Positions 22,386 through 33,179 of a DNA stretch of 64,000 nt are shown piece by piece. Origin of the DNA: Liopterus haemorrhoidalis. Lineage: Eukaryota; Arthropoda; Insecta; Coleoptera; Dytiscidae. The position numbers and the translations under genes are program-made. Each line of letters opens with the position of its first letter. The stretch's first letter is position 1. A model generated the notes under the pieces. The model was given only the letters and a program-made list of their open reading frames with translations. It had not been told where the DNA came from and made no database searches. The stretch is from positions 208,795,324-208,859,323 of the forward strand of contig OZ020611.1 in the NCBI GenBank assembly GCA_963971575.1. The letters run 5' to 3'.

Positions 22386-22825
22386 CATTCAGCAGACTCA
22401 CCAGTGAGTTACCGGTTGGTAAATTTTTTTCCTGTATGCCTACGTTGATCTACCAGTGAGTTACCGTACTTACTCACCGGTCGCCATTTTATTCACCGGA
22501 TTTCATTAACGATTAGTTGCTCACTGGTGGACATTTTGACAGTTATATCTGTAGTAACAAAGAATCAAGCACAAAGCAAGTAAAAAATTTTGGAATTGAG
22601 TGTTAAGTCAGTTTACTTAGATATTGAGGAGATGTATATAAAGCACATGTACTTTTAAAATTACTGTAAAAGCTTACAATCAAAATTTACTGTCATTACA
22701 ATCTGTCATTGTTTAGATATTGTAGTTTTCATATACGCCGTTCGACAACGCTGTCAAAAAATGTGCATTTAGTCAAATTCACCGGTAAGTTTGTACCGGT
22801 AAGACACCGATGAGTCTGCTGAATG
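22386..22825. mobile_element. MITE nested in the Harbinger element
   Basis: Exact 15-bp inverted ends CATTCAGCAGACTCA and TGAGTCTGCTGAATG are followed by repeated CACCAGTGAGTTACCGGT-like motifs at both sides. 440 bp, no coding potential, target duplication unclear. Confidence 0.75.
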
Positions 22826-23092
22826 CGACTTATGTACGCTACACTTGTTAAGCCAACAACATTTCTTTCCGCCATCGTTGACACTACTTACTTTAAATAA
22901 ATATGTTCCTGGATATAGCTGAAATATGCGGAGCGAGATTTTACGCGCACAAATTAGAAAGTTGTGTGTGCAAATTTTTTTACCCGCACGAAAATCCTTG
23001 CTCGCACGAAAATCCGTGCGCGTACAAATGCTCAAGTCAGTACGCACCTTTATAGTACAACAAATGAATTTATTCTATATACATTTTGATTA

Positions 23093-25474
23093 CTATATCA
23101 GGTTGCTGAAATTTTTTTCTTTATAGTTTGTTAACATAAGTTGGCGTTTTGTATTGATGACTGCGATATAGTCCTGTACAGTAGTAGGTTGATTGGCTGG
23201 TTCCATAAGGTACTCTAGTGTATTTCCCATTATCCAGATGGCGGTATTTTGGGTACTAGTTGGGGTGAGTTTGAAATCTGGTCGGTGCAGGTGGAATGGC
23301 ATGAAGCGATGACCAGTTGTTTCTGATAGGAATATTTCTGTAGCTTGCCAAATATGGGCTGATGTTACACAGTCCCCTATTCTGTGAACTATTGTATCTA
23401 TTTTGTTGGGGCAATGGTCGCAAAACGGGTTGTTGTGTCTATTGGTTCTATATAGTTTCTCATTTGTAGGGAAGATATTATGTACTATTTCAAGCCAAAG
23501 ACTTTTTTGTGTGTGAGGCAAAATTTTACTGTTTATGTTTTTCCATATTTGTGGCCAGTGGAATTGTGGATGTTGAGTTTGAACTTTAGGTGGTGGGTAG
23601 TGCTGGATTAGGTGGTTATATATAGTTTTGGTTACGGTGGCTTTTGCAATTTCTGGGGGTAGATAACTAATTTCGGTTAATAACCTTATCACGTGAGGAG
23701 CTTGAGGGGGAGCTATATTTATGTATGGGGGGTTTTGCGTGTTGTTTGCGTTTATAAATTGTGCCAGAAAATCTTGAGTGTAGGTTTGATGTTCTCCGTA
23801 TAGATGTATATTACTTCTTTTTATGAGGAGCGCGTTGGCTTTTTGTAACGTGTTTATGACGTTTAGTCCACCTTTTTCTCTCGGAAGATTTGTACATGGT
23901 TGCGCTATTCTGCATGTCTTCTGGTACCATAAGAACCATCCTATTGCTGACGTCACTTTTTGGTGATATTTTTGAGGTAGTGGCAAGGTTTGAGCGGTAT
24001 ACCAAATCTTTGATAGGGCATATGAATTTATGAATATTGCTCTCTGCAATATATTTAAATTTCTTTGTTTGTTCCCTAGCAGCGTTGCTCTTACAGAGTT
24101 GGTTATTTTGGACCATGTTTCGTTGATTGTTTTCTTGATTGTGGAGTGATATTCGATGCCTAGTATTTTAAGGAACTCAGCTTTATTCATCCAGTTATGC
24201 GTTGTTTCAGATTGGAAGTTAAAATTTAGAAACTTTGTTTTGGTTGCATTGAGAAGAGACCCAGAGCACTGGTTGTATTGGTCTATAATATTTTTAATTT
24301 TTTCAGTATTACTTGGGGTTGTGAAAATTGCTACATCATCTGCAAAGGCGAATATATTCCCTTGGTTTGGCTGTAATAATTTCTTTATTTTTGCCAATAG
24401 TGGTTCAATGGCGATGATGAAAAGCATCATTGAGAGGGGGCAGCCCTGTCGAACTGAATTGTTTATTTTTATTTTCGTGACAGCACGGTTATTTAATACT
24501 ACGGTTGACGATGCATTTTTTAGAATTTGTTTGACGCATTCTGTTAGTTCATTACTGAAGCCCATTTTCTTCATTACCTCTATCAGGTATATGGGTGCTA
24601 TCCTGTCGAAAGCGTGGTCGTAGTCCAAGGAAATGAGTTGTGCTTTTGTACCTTCGATATTAATGCGTGCAATTGTATCTCTTATTCCACATGTGTTGTT
24701 TATGATGCATCGTCCTGGAATTGCAGTTTTGATGATTTCCAATTACTTCTTCAAGGAGTGGTGCTAGTCTGTTTTTGAGGGCCTTGGTGAATATTTTATA
24801 ATCAGAATTTAGGAGAGATATGGGTCTTAGGTCATTTAGGGAGTATATTTTCTTGTTATTTTTGGGGATCGTAATGATGTAGCCTTTTTTGAAATCTTCC
24901 GGTATGTCTTGTTGTCGCAGGACTACATTTAGGACCTCTACTAAGTCTTCTTTAATGAATTCCCAGAGTTTTAGGTAGAGTTCACGGGGAAGACCGTCTG
25001 GACCCGGTGATTTATTTTGTTGGCTATCTTTTAGTACAGTATACACCTCTTCCGCAGTGAATTCTCTCATTACGTCATTTTGCATTCCTGACCTTAGTTT
25101 CGGAACGTCTGTACACAATTCGTCTATGTTTTCTATTGTGGGGGTTTGCTGATTATAAAGTTGTTCGAAATATCTGGCTACCTCTGTTTTAATCCTATTC
25201 TGGTCGCTAATTACCTCATCGTTTGTCGTTCGGAGTTCATAGATGGATTTTTGTTGTTTCCTTTTTTCCAGTTTGATTAAGTGATATAGCGATGTGTCTT
25301 CTTTCGGGATGTTGTCTGCTCCTGTGTAATGTTTTATTGGAGATAGTTGTTTCCTGTGTAGACTTATTAATTTTGCTTTAATCATGTTAATTTCAGACCG
25401 GATTTCAGGATCCAAGGAGTTTCTTTTATACAAATTTTGTAGCCTGCAGAGAAGGAAGTTTTTTGTGTTATTAA
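23093..25474 (-). pseudogene. LINE ORF2, reverse transcriptase part (frameshifted)
   Basis: The frame reopens after the LTR with NNTKNFLLCRLQNLYKRN and runs through SPGPDGLPRELYLKLW, LRPISLLNSDYKIFTKAL, SVRQGCPLSMMLF and FAFADDVAIF; the catalytic FADD lies at 24335-24346. The C-terminus has FCDHCPNKIDTIVHRIGDC, a CCHC zinc-binding site near 23370-23430. Near 24735 the sequence slips one base in an A run: GNHQNCNSRT in one frame versus KTAIPGRCII in the next. The expected text is GNHQ followed by TAIPGRCI, so one extra base is likely. The motif order and FADD fit the Tx1/L1 group. Confidence 0.85.
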
Positions 25475-26498
25475 TGTAACGAATCGGTCAGTTCACTGGA
25501 ATAAAGAACCAACTTTCACAAATCACCAATATTTCTTAGAAAAAGGGTTGCCATCGTGTTTTGTTTCTTTTTTTTACAAGGGGTATTTTAAAAAATATAT
25601 TTTTACGGATAATAAAATAAAAATTAGAAATTTTCGTTTAAAGCACGTATTTTTTAGAAATATATTTTTTTAAATGGTTCATTGTTCAAGAAGAGTATTA
25701 TTCAGAGTTATTGCTTAATAACTTTGAACATAGCATCTTCTTGAACAAAGCAAAACCCTTTTCTTGGGAATATACCTAAACTGCTTATTTAAACCCCTAT
25801 CTCCCTGGAGATGAGATCAGTACGTATTCGGCCCGGTTAACGTAAACATCAAACTCGTTGATTCCTAGAGGAACTGGTTCGGCATTCTGGTGTGCTACCG
25901 ATTCAATTTATTTCATATCATTTTTTGTTACTAATTTTTCATAAATTCATATAATTTTAAACATTCAAACCAATTGTAATTTTATATTTTTAATAAACAT
26001 TTAAACTTAATATTAAAAATCATATTCTTTTATTTAACGTGTGTAACCATTCACTTCTAAATAGTTAAGTGCACAGTTAAGATCCAGACTACTACAAGAT
26101 GCCCGATCCGTCGGTTGGTAAGTACCAAAATATATCATTTAATGCACATATTATAATGTTGAACCCTGGATAAAACTCACGCCTGGTACCCGAACTCCTT
26201 AGTTACCAATCTCACCTCAGTTTGTGAATCAAATTCTTATATTCACCATTTTTATTTGGCTTTTTATACAAAATTGTCTTCGGACACTGGCTTCCGGTCT
26301 AAAGGCCCCTTTTGTCTAGCACGAAGGCTGACGATTATGTGGATTATGCCACATCGGAGGCTGGATTAGACGTTAAATCATCATAATTATTAAATTTAAA
26401 ACAGTAAGCATTTCGATATGTTTACTTTCTATCATGGCTCTCTACATATTTTATACAAATGGTACGATACAAAAGATTCGTACCAGGGGCCCGCTACA
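25475..26498. mobile_element. Solo LTR (1,024 bp) inserted in the LINE
   Basis: The insert starts TGTAACGAATCGG and ends GGGCCCGCTACA, the TG...CA ends of an LTR. It is flanked by TTAA on both sides (25471-25474 and 26499-26502). Removing it rejoins the LINE reading frame (MFRELN then NTKNFLL). It has an AT-rich promoter-like and AATAAA-like interior and no gag or pol frame. The retrotransposon family (BEL, Gypsy or Copia) cannot be told from the LTR alone. Confidence 0.85.
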
Positions 26499-27388
26499 TT
26501 AAGTTCCCTAAACATTTCGGATGTTTTCCATTTAAGAAACTTTGTCAATTGTGGTTTGAGATACCTAATCCACCATTGTAGCGTATTGGGGTACGAGCAT
26601 TTTTGTCTTCTCCAGTATTCCAGTTTTAATCTTAGCATCTGCATATCGAGATGTTCCGACTGTAGGATGTTTTTGTGGAGTCTCCATATTTTTGTTCCGT
26701 TCGGGAGGTTCCGGTTTCCGATTTTTATCTGACACAGGACTGCTAGATGGTCTGATATTTCGCTGGGTATTCTTTTAATATCCATTACTTGGTCTGTTAA
26801 GTTATAAGATGTATAAAATCTGTCTAATCGGGAGGCGGAATTTAGGCGGTAGAAGGTGAACCCAGGCTCATTTCCTTTTATTGAGTTCCAGACATCTTTG
26901 AGGCGCAGACCGATTACTAGCTCCTGTAGAGCTGGGCAAAAGTTGAAGGAATTTAAACTGTCTTTTTGATGAAGTACGCAGTTGAAATCCCCACCTATAA
27001 CTGTTTTTTCGGCTGGGTGGTCGAAGAGGGGTGTTATAATAGCAGAAAAGAAGTCGTTGCGTTCTTTTCTCGTTTGTGATCCAGAGGGAGCGTAGACGTT
27101 GATTATTTTTGTGTTGCTCACTGTTATAGCTATTCCTCTGCCATCTGGAGTCATAATTGGATGTTCCATATTTATGTGATCTTTCACCGCAATAGCAGTG
27201 CCTAGGTTGCCGGTTGAATTGTTAAAAATTTTGAAGCCTGGAAGGGTTAGATTTGGGTTTACCACTTCTTGAAGTAAAGCTATGTCTATGTCCCATAAAA
27301 GTAACTGCCTATGTAGTATGGTTTCTTTAAGATGTGTTCTGATGGAGTTTATATTAATAGTTATGATGTTAGTTAGGGTTTGTTCCAT
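26499..27388 (-). pseudogene. LINE ORF2, endonuclease part
   Basis: It starts MEQTLTNIITININSIRT at 27388, overlapping the end of ORF1 by about 20 nt in a different frame. It has the AP-endonuclease order: ININ (metal-binding Asn), LLQEV (catalytic Glu), INVYAPSG, GGDFNCVL and SASRLDRFY, then SDHLAVLC (catalytic Asp-His). It continues to MFRELN, where the solo LTR cuts it. The residues expected for strand nicking are visible. Confidence 0.85.
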
Positions 27389-28469
27389 TATTATTTTTGT
27401 TTTTGTTTGAATTTTTTTCGCATCGTGTTGTGGTTTTGCGTCGTAGTGAGATGGTAGTTAATTTGTCAGTAGAGGCAGTGGATTCATACTCAGATACGTC
27501 TGACAGATCACTGCCTCCGCTGGCCAATTCAGTTTCTTCGAGAGTAACGCGGTTGTTTTTTTCTTGTTCTTCATTGTCTGATTCATCCTTCTGTTTTTGG
27601 TCTCGGTCACGTGTGTCTTGTTGATTTGTATCTTTTTTTGGTTCACCTGTCTTCTGCTTTTTAGAAGGATGTGGTGTGGCGTCTGTTGGCTTATTGTTGT
27701 CTGCAGCATATGCTGCGTTGGCTATTTGTCTGAGTATACTAATGTGATCTTTGGGAGGGGTATTGTGAAGAGGCATTATTTTTTCCACTTCTTCTGCCCA
27801 CGATGGTTTATTATTAGTTATATTTTCTTGTCTTGGTAAGTTTCTTACTGTTTCTGCAAAGGATTGGCGCGTTGCTGGATCATTTAGGTTTATCTGCAGA
27901 GGTTTGCTTCTACGGGGGCAGGATTGGCCGATATGATCATTTTGGTTACAGAATCTACATGTCTGGGGTTGGTTGGGATACGTTACTAATGTTTTGTGAT
28001 CTTTGATTGTTAAGTACGACGGAATGTTTTTCTTTAGTTTTATATGGACTATTCTTACCCCGCTGAAGACTTGAAATTTTACATTGTTGCTCCATTTCTC
28101 TCGTATGATGGTTGTTACTTCTCCGTATTCTTCCAACGCTTTTCGAATTAGTTCATTTTCCATCTCTGGTGGTAGGTCGTAGATTCTTACGTCTATGGCT
28201 CCATCTGCCATTCCAATATTGACTAAATATCTCTGGCCGTCTTCTACGTAGTACAATTTAGTGTTTTTATTCACGATATCTTGGGCAGCTTGCAGGTTGT
28301 CCATTTTTATAAAGACTTGTTTGTATATGTGGTCAATTTGAACTGTGTTGAGTTGTTCATAATTCAGCTGGATATTGTCATGTATCCATTGATGAATTTG
28401 TGGCGGAGATGGCTTTTTAGGCACACTTCTAAAGTTGATAACTGCTGTATTTATTCTTTGAACGGGCAT
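27369..28469 (-). CDS. LINE ORF1 protein with CCHC zinc knuckle
   Basis: An intact 366-residue frame starting at an ATG (28469). An RNA-recognition-like central part (VRIYDLPPEMENELIRKALE, about residues 94-113) is followed by one zinc knuckle, CRFCNQNDHIGQSC (residues 171-184, C-x2-C-x4-H-x4-C). The C-terminal third is charged and disordered, rich in Lys, Asp and Asn. This is the nucleic-acid-binding protein that coats LINE RNA. It is the only undamaged frame of this LINE. Confidence 0.85.
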   Translation of the reverse strand: MPVQRINTAVINFRSVPKKPSPPQIHQWIHDNIQLNYEQLNTVQIDHIYKQVFIKMDNLQAAQDIVNKNTKLYYVEDGQRYLVNIGMADGAIDVRIYDLPPEMENELIRKALEEYGEVTTIIREKWSNNVKFQVFSGVRIVHIKLKKNIPSYLTIKDHKTLVTYPNQPQTCRFCNQNDHIGQSCPRRSKPLQINLNDPATRQSFAETVRNLPRQENITNNKPSWAEEVEKIMPLHNTPPKDHISILRQIANAAYAADNNKPTDATPHPSKKQKTGEPKKDTNQQDTRDRDQKQKDESDNEEQEKNNRVTLEETELASGGSDLSDVSEYESTASTDKLTTISLRRKTTTRCEKNSNKNKNNNGTNPN

Positions 28470-28520
28470 TTTGACACGCTAGTAATTGACTTGACTTGAT
28501 CCGATTAAGCTAATTATTTA

Positions 28521-29226
28521 TTTTAATGACACCAGTACCAGAGCACTGTGTTACACGATGTTGCTCGGACGAAACTCGATAGCACACTGACATATGAAAT
28601 AAGTTTATTTTATTTATTATTTTTTACAAGTAGAAACTTCTGCGTTGATGTATATTTTGCCGAATTTGTACTTAAATGTTAAAAACTTCTCAAGAGTATT
28701 TATTTAAACGAAAATGTGAAGTTTGACGAAGAAATATTTAATAATAAGGTAAGATATTTTTCATGTATTTATTCTATATTATAACATTCTTTTAGTGGTT
28801 GTTTTTTGATCTCAATAATGAGATCAGAGCCAAAGCCAATCGATGAAAACTATATAAAATTAGGCAATCCTGCACAATAGTTTAAATAGGTTAATATGAA
28901 CATAGACTAAAGTTCTCTTTATGAATGCCTAAATGAATCCTAAATGAGATTCAGCTTAAAAGCATTATCTTAGGTTATTGTTAAAAACATTGCTGATTTT
29001 TTTTTTTTTTTTTTGTTAACCACCTTAAAATGATTTGTATGTTAGTTAAAGTGAATCGAAACAGTGGAATCTCAGGGCACTATTTTGCCAGATAATCAAC
29101 AATTAATTTAGCCAAAACATGGTATTTATGAGTTTGACGCAGTATTACTTACATCTTGTGATACAGTACCTAAATATTTTTTAATTAATTTTCGTATATC
29201 ACTAGGAGATATGACTATAAGCAATA
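28521..29226. other. Region without recognised genes
   Basis: Upstream of the LINE. AT-rich with a poly-T run near 28998-29014. No named repeat or coding motif seen. Confidence 0.35.
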
Positions 29227-29234
29227 CCGTAACT

Positions 29235-29420
29235 CAGTGGCGCACCCAGGGAGCCCCCCCTCTCTCTAAGAAGGAAGGAAATGAAAATAAAAATACACAA
29301 ACACACTTGAAAATTTTAAAAATAGAGATGAGGACCTTTTTTTAGGTCATCACTTTATATTTTCATAATTTAAATAATTTTGTCTTACCCCCCCAACCGA
29401 AATTCCTGGGTGCGCCACTG
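29235..29420. mobile_element. hAT-type MITE, CAGTGGCGCACCCAGG family, copy 2
   Basis: The ends CAGTGGCGCACCCAGG and CCTGGGTGCGCCACTG are complementary. The exact 8-bp duplication CCGTAACT flanks both sides (29227-29234 and 29421-29428). It is 186 bp, inverted relative to copy 1 at 14419. Confidence 0.9.
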
Positions 29421-29619
29421 CCGTAACTAGGCAGATGTACAGAGGAGTCCAGAAAACTTTCAAATACTGCCCTTTTTTATTACTTGTCAAACTTTTTGGA
29501 TTTCCTTTTATTACTCGTCAGACTCATTTTGGACCCGACACCGGTCGTTTTAAAACAGTTGTATCACTTGTAGTAGTTTTAAAAATGTCACTACTACTGC
29601 GAACCGGTTACTAAATTAT

Positions 29620-31088
29620 TTGTTTTTTTTTTAAATCAACACTTCTGGGAAATGGGATGTGGGACAAAAGTTTTTTTTTTGACATTTTGAGAGAAAATCG
29701 TAAATATATTTGTTTTTTCAAAAATTAAATTATCTACGTCTATCTGCGCATCAAGAGGTTTTATTTGATACCCTACTAAATTTTTTTTACATATATTTAT
29801 TCCTTCGTTAAATACAAATTTGTTTATATTTTTCGCGCAATGTGTTTTTTACTATTTGCGAGTTAAAGAACTGTATATGCAGCCAAATTTCAACTCTCTT
29901 GGTCTTGCCGTTTTTTTTTACCATACAGACACATTAGTGACGGTAGAAGGTTTTTTTTTGTCGTACCTGCAAAACCCTAAAAAGGTCTTTGAGCAAACCT
30001 AAAAAAATCTGATGTGAAGTGTGAATTTACACATTTTAGGGTTTTGTAGGTATTTAATAAGTGTAAGAAGCCAACATAATACTGGATGTCTAGGAATATT
30101 TATTCTATAATCACATCAAAATCAACAGATTTTTGATAATCATTTTTATTCGTTATTTGAATACTAAGAGCTTCCATTTATTTTTTTTAAACAAAATTTA
30201 AATAATATGCCTAAAATCACAGCATTTTTTTTCTACTTTTGCTTCGTATTCAAGTCTTCATTAGATTAATAAGGAATATATTGATTAAAAACTTCATTTT
30301 TTTAAATTTCAGAAACGTATTTCTCACTATCAACAATGTGTTATTTGTTTTATAAGTATTTCATTACAAAAACTGCACTATTTTTTAAAAACGCAATCGA
30401 AACAATACATATTACCTAAATTTTTTTCAGATTTTTGTTCAACTTTTGTGGGTAAAAGGGGGCGGGACAAGAACTTTTTTAGCACATTTTTGACTAAAAT
30501 CGTGTTTATAGAATTTTGTTTATTCGAATTTTAAAAAACTAATATCCGTTCCTTAATCTACGTCTTAAGAGCTTTAGATACAACACCAAAAAAATTTAAA
30601 AAATATTTTTTTTTCGACGACAAAAAATTTACATTTTTCGAAAAACTAACCTGATCAAAAATTTCTATTGAACTATTCCGTTTTCCGTCAATGTTCATTA
30701 TGGAGATTTTTTTCTAATTTTTAGATCAACCCCTCTGAGAGATAGGGTGGGGGACAAAAGTTTTTTGACATATTTTTGGCATAAATTCCACAAAAAAAAA
30801 GATTTTTCAAAAATAAAAATTTGCTTGTTGATCCGCGCATTAAGAGGTTTCATTTGGAATGACACAAAAATGTTTATTTTTTTATTAAATACATAACTGT
30901 TTTTTGAACTCTCAGTATTTTTCCTATATGTGGGTCATGGTCCCAGCATCTCTGGGCAGGCCTCCAGGCTAGAAATTTTGGCCCAAAAATAATATAATAA
31001 AATATACAAACAACTGAATTAAAAGAACAAGTTACAAGGTGTCATTTGAAATTGTGTTATTTTATTCATTTTATAATGGGTGTTTTAC
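29620..31088. repeat. AGGGTTTTGTAGGTAT-family fragments, clustered
   Basis: Several partial copies lie end to end. One ends near 30000 with TACCTGCAAAACCCTAAA. The next begins AAGTGTGAATTTACACATTT with AGGGTTTTGTAGGTATTTAA at about 30035. Further copies carry the TTCTATTGAACTATTCCG box (about 30660). From about 30945 a GC-richer insert begins (CATCTCTGGGCAGGCCTCC). No coding. Confidence 0.65.
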
Positions 31089-31092
31089 TTAA

Positions 31093-31343
31093 CACGTTCG
31101 CGGACAGTACGGCTTTAGCCGTCGAATATTTTTCTTAGCTCAGGTCATGACGGTCTAAACCGTCCTACTTTTTTATTCAAATATACAAATGACGGCTGGG
31201 GCAGGTTTTAATTCCATTTAAGTATATGAAAACTAGTATAAACTGTCCTCAGAACCAAACACAGTAAATATCTTATTATAAACAAAAATCTAAAAAAGTG
31301 ACATTTTGGGTACATCTCATTGTATAAAATTGTCCGCGACGTG
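31093..31343. mobile_element. piggyBac-type MITE (251 bp)
   Basis: It is flanked by TTAA on both sides (31089-31092 and 31344-31347). The ends are CACGTTCGCGGACA and TGTCCGCGACGTG. Inside each end there are short palindromes (ACGGCTTTAGCCGT and ACGGTCTAAACCGT). The TTAA target and CG-rich short ends fit piggyBac-like non-autonomous elements. Confidence 0.85.
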
Positions 31344-31347
31344 TTAA

Positions 31348-32613
31348 CTTATACAATTATATTAAAATACAAAAAACACAATATCAGAAAAAATTACAAG
31401 TTTCCTCCGGGCCCTCAAGCTCGGGCCCGACGCTAGGGCCCTGCCAGCCCCCTCCTTCCCCTTGTGGGGCTATATTGTGGGCCAAAACAATTTCTACCCT
31501 ACAGACAGACAGACAGACATATGAGTGAAGCTATAAGGGTTTTTTGGTGGTCATACCTACAAAACCCTAATAAATGGAATTGAAATCGGAACTGTTATCT
31601 AATTTAACTTATTGTATAATTAAAACATTGTTGCATACTTTGTATGAATGGCTCTTTTCATTACTTAGAAGGGACAATAAACTAAAATAATTATTATTAC
31701 AAGCATTTCCATAATCTACAGAGATATTTGAAATAATTCAACAATAACCAAAACCCTTGTCATGAAAGTTAGGCAATTTTCACAGGCGTATTCTGCGTAT
31801 TATCCTTGGCGGGCATTGTGCTCGGTGAACGGCTGAAGTCGAGCAGCTAAACTAACTTGGCTGTGCGCCGGGTTGTCTCTGATAACATTGTGACAACGAA
31901 TCCAATAGTACCTTGTTCTGTGCGTAAACAAACGTGCCTATTCAACTTGTTTGCAAGATTTTACATTAGAAAGTCAGATCTGTATTTAATATAGCTATTT
32001 TATGTATGAAATTAATTTGGTTGCATTTTAAACATTTATTTCCTATTTAATAAAATTAAATAACGCAAGTCTTATCCAGTGCTGTAGTCGTATAAAAAGC
32101 AACAGCAGCAGTGGTGAAAGACAGGGGCGAAAGGGGCACAGGACCAGGCCGCCCTCTTGAAGTGGCGCCAAAAGAACGCTAATATACATATTCTAAGAAT
32201 ATTCTAGAAATATACATATTCTAAGTTTTTATTGTTTTTCTGTTTTTATTTCGGACAAAAAAATAAATTTTCATTTCTATATCAATCTCGTACATATTCA
32301 ATACAAAATTGAATATAAATACGTACACATATTTTGATTATATAATAATATTCAGTCTTCCTTTGGGCTTCTACAAAATATTCAAAACATTATATATGCA
32401 TATTATTGTCAGTAGCGGCTCTAGTAAATATGGCGCCCCAATGCAAAATTCAAAACGACGCCCCCGTGTTAAAAATTTAACCAAAGAAAGGTGAAAAATA
32501 TGTCCCTTCCGACAAGGCGCCCCATGCCGTGCACAACTCGCTTACAGAGCCGGCCTTAGTAAGTGTGGATCCACGGGCGAGATTTTTTTGCTGCCCTCAT
32601 AAAAAAAAAATTA
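31348..32613. other. Mosaic of transposon ends, no gene
   Basis: It contains a GC-rich CGGGCCCTCAAGCTCGGGCC patch (31398-31440), the end of an AGGGTTTTGTAGGTAT-family copy (to about 31570), and hAT-like ends with GGCGCCCC motifs (about 32130-32170 and 32408-32530). No frame of interest. Confidence 0.45.
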
Positions 32614-32846
32614 AGAAGGTCTTCACCTCCCAGATCCAAGAGAAGAGCAATAAAAAAGGTCCTCACCTCCCAAATCCAAGTGAAAAGCAAAAAAAAGTCC
32701 TCACCTCCCAAATCCAAGTGAAAAGCAAAAAAAAGGTCCTCACCTCCCAAATCCAAGTGAGGAGCAAACAAGAAAAAGGTCCTCACCTCCCAAATCCAAG
32801 TGAAGAGCAAAAAAAAGGTCCTCACTTTTAAAATACAAGTGATGAC
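32614..32846. repeat. Tandem array of a 44-bp unit from the hAT MITE
   Basis: About five copies of AAAAGGTCCTCACCTCCCAA then ATCCAAGTGAAGAGCAAA. The last copy switches to CACTTTTAAAATACAAGTGA, the sequence found singly inside the hAT MITEs at 14419 and 29235. The array is open in one frame on each strand, which is a by-product of its near-44-bp period and not a gene. Confidence 0.8.
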
Positions 32847-33018
32847 CTGACCGACTAGTTTTTAAAATAATTTACGTAGAAAATGATTATTCAGCAGTAC
32901 GTTGTTTACTGGTAGCATTACTAATATCATTAACAACTTTTATAGAAATATATTTGATTAAATTTCTTATACATCTGCAAACATTCTATAACTGATTTTG
33001 GTGGCACATTTAGATATA

Positions 33019-33160
33019 CAGTGGTACCTCGACTTACGAACTTAATTCGTTTCTGACCACGGTTCGTATCTAGAAAAATAAGTGTCTGGAAACACAATTT
33101 TCAATTATATCTTATGGTAAATCAATTAATCCGTTCACAGATTCAAAAATAAAAAAATAA
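33019..33160. mobile_element. pogo/Tigger-like terminal fragment
   Basis: CAGTGGTACCTCGACTTACG with the continuation AACTTAATTCGTTTCTGACC looks like a Tigger-type terminal repeat. The rest is cut off by the mariner insertion at 33180. Confidence 0.45.
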
Positions 33161-33179
33161 AAAAAAAAAAATAATAATA

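Larger units (their letters stand above)
21834..23049 (-). mobile_element. Defective PIF/Harbinger transposon
   Basis: The left end AGGTGCGTACTGACTTGAGC, continuing through ATTTGTACGCGCACGGATT, is matched by the complement of the right end over about 40 bp. TTA flanks both sides (21831-21833 and 23050-23052), the TWA duplication of PIF/Harbinger. Subterminal GTGCGCGTACA motifs repeat. The interior keeps one nuclease fragment and is interrupted by a MITE at 22386-22825. The tips abut the LINE that starts near 23060. Confidence 0.85.
23060..28520 (-). mobile_element. Tx1/L1-like LINE, nearly full length, split by a solo LTR
   Basis: It is read on the minus strand: 5' end near 28520, ORF1 (28469-27369), ORF2 beginning at 27388 with AP-type endonuclease, then reverse transcriptase and a C-terminal zinc-binding region ending at 23093. 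A 1,024-bp solo LTR sits inside ORF2, and there is one frameshift near 24735. Without the LTR the element is about 4.4 kb. The 3' end just abuts the Harbinger element's TTA duplication. Confidence 0.85.

Noticed and set aside
24156..24623. 155-residue open frame on the plus strand
   Set aside because: It is the complement of the LINE reverse transcriptase.
32529..32831. Repeat protein of 100 residues
   Set aside because: The frame is the 44-bp tandem array read through; an equally long frame exists on the opposite strand.
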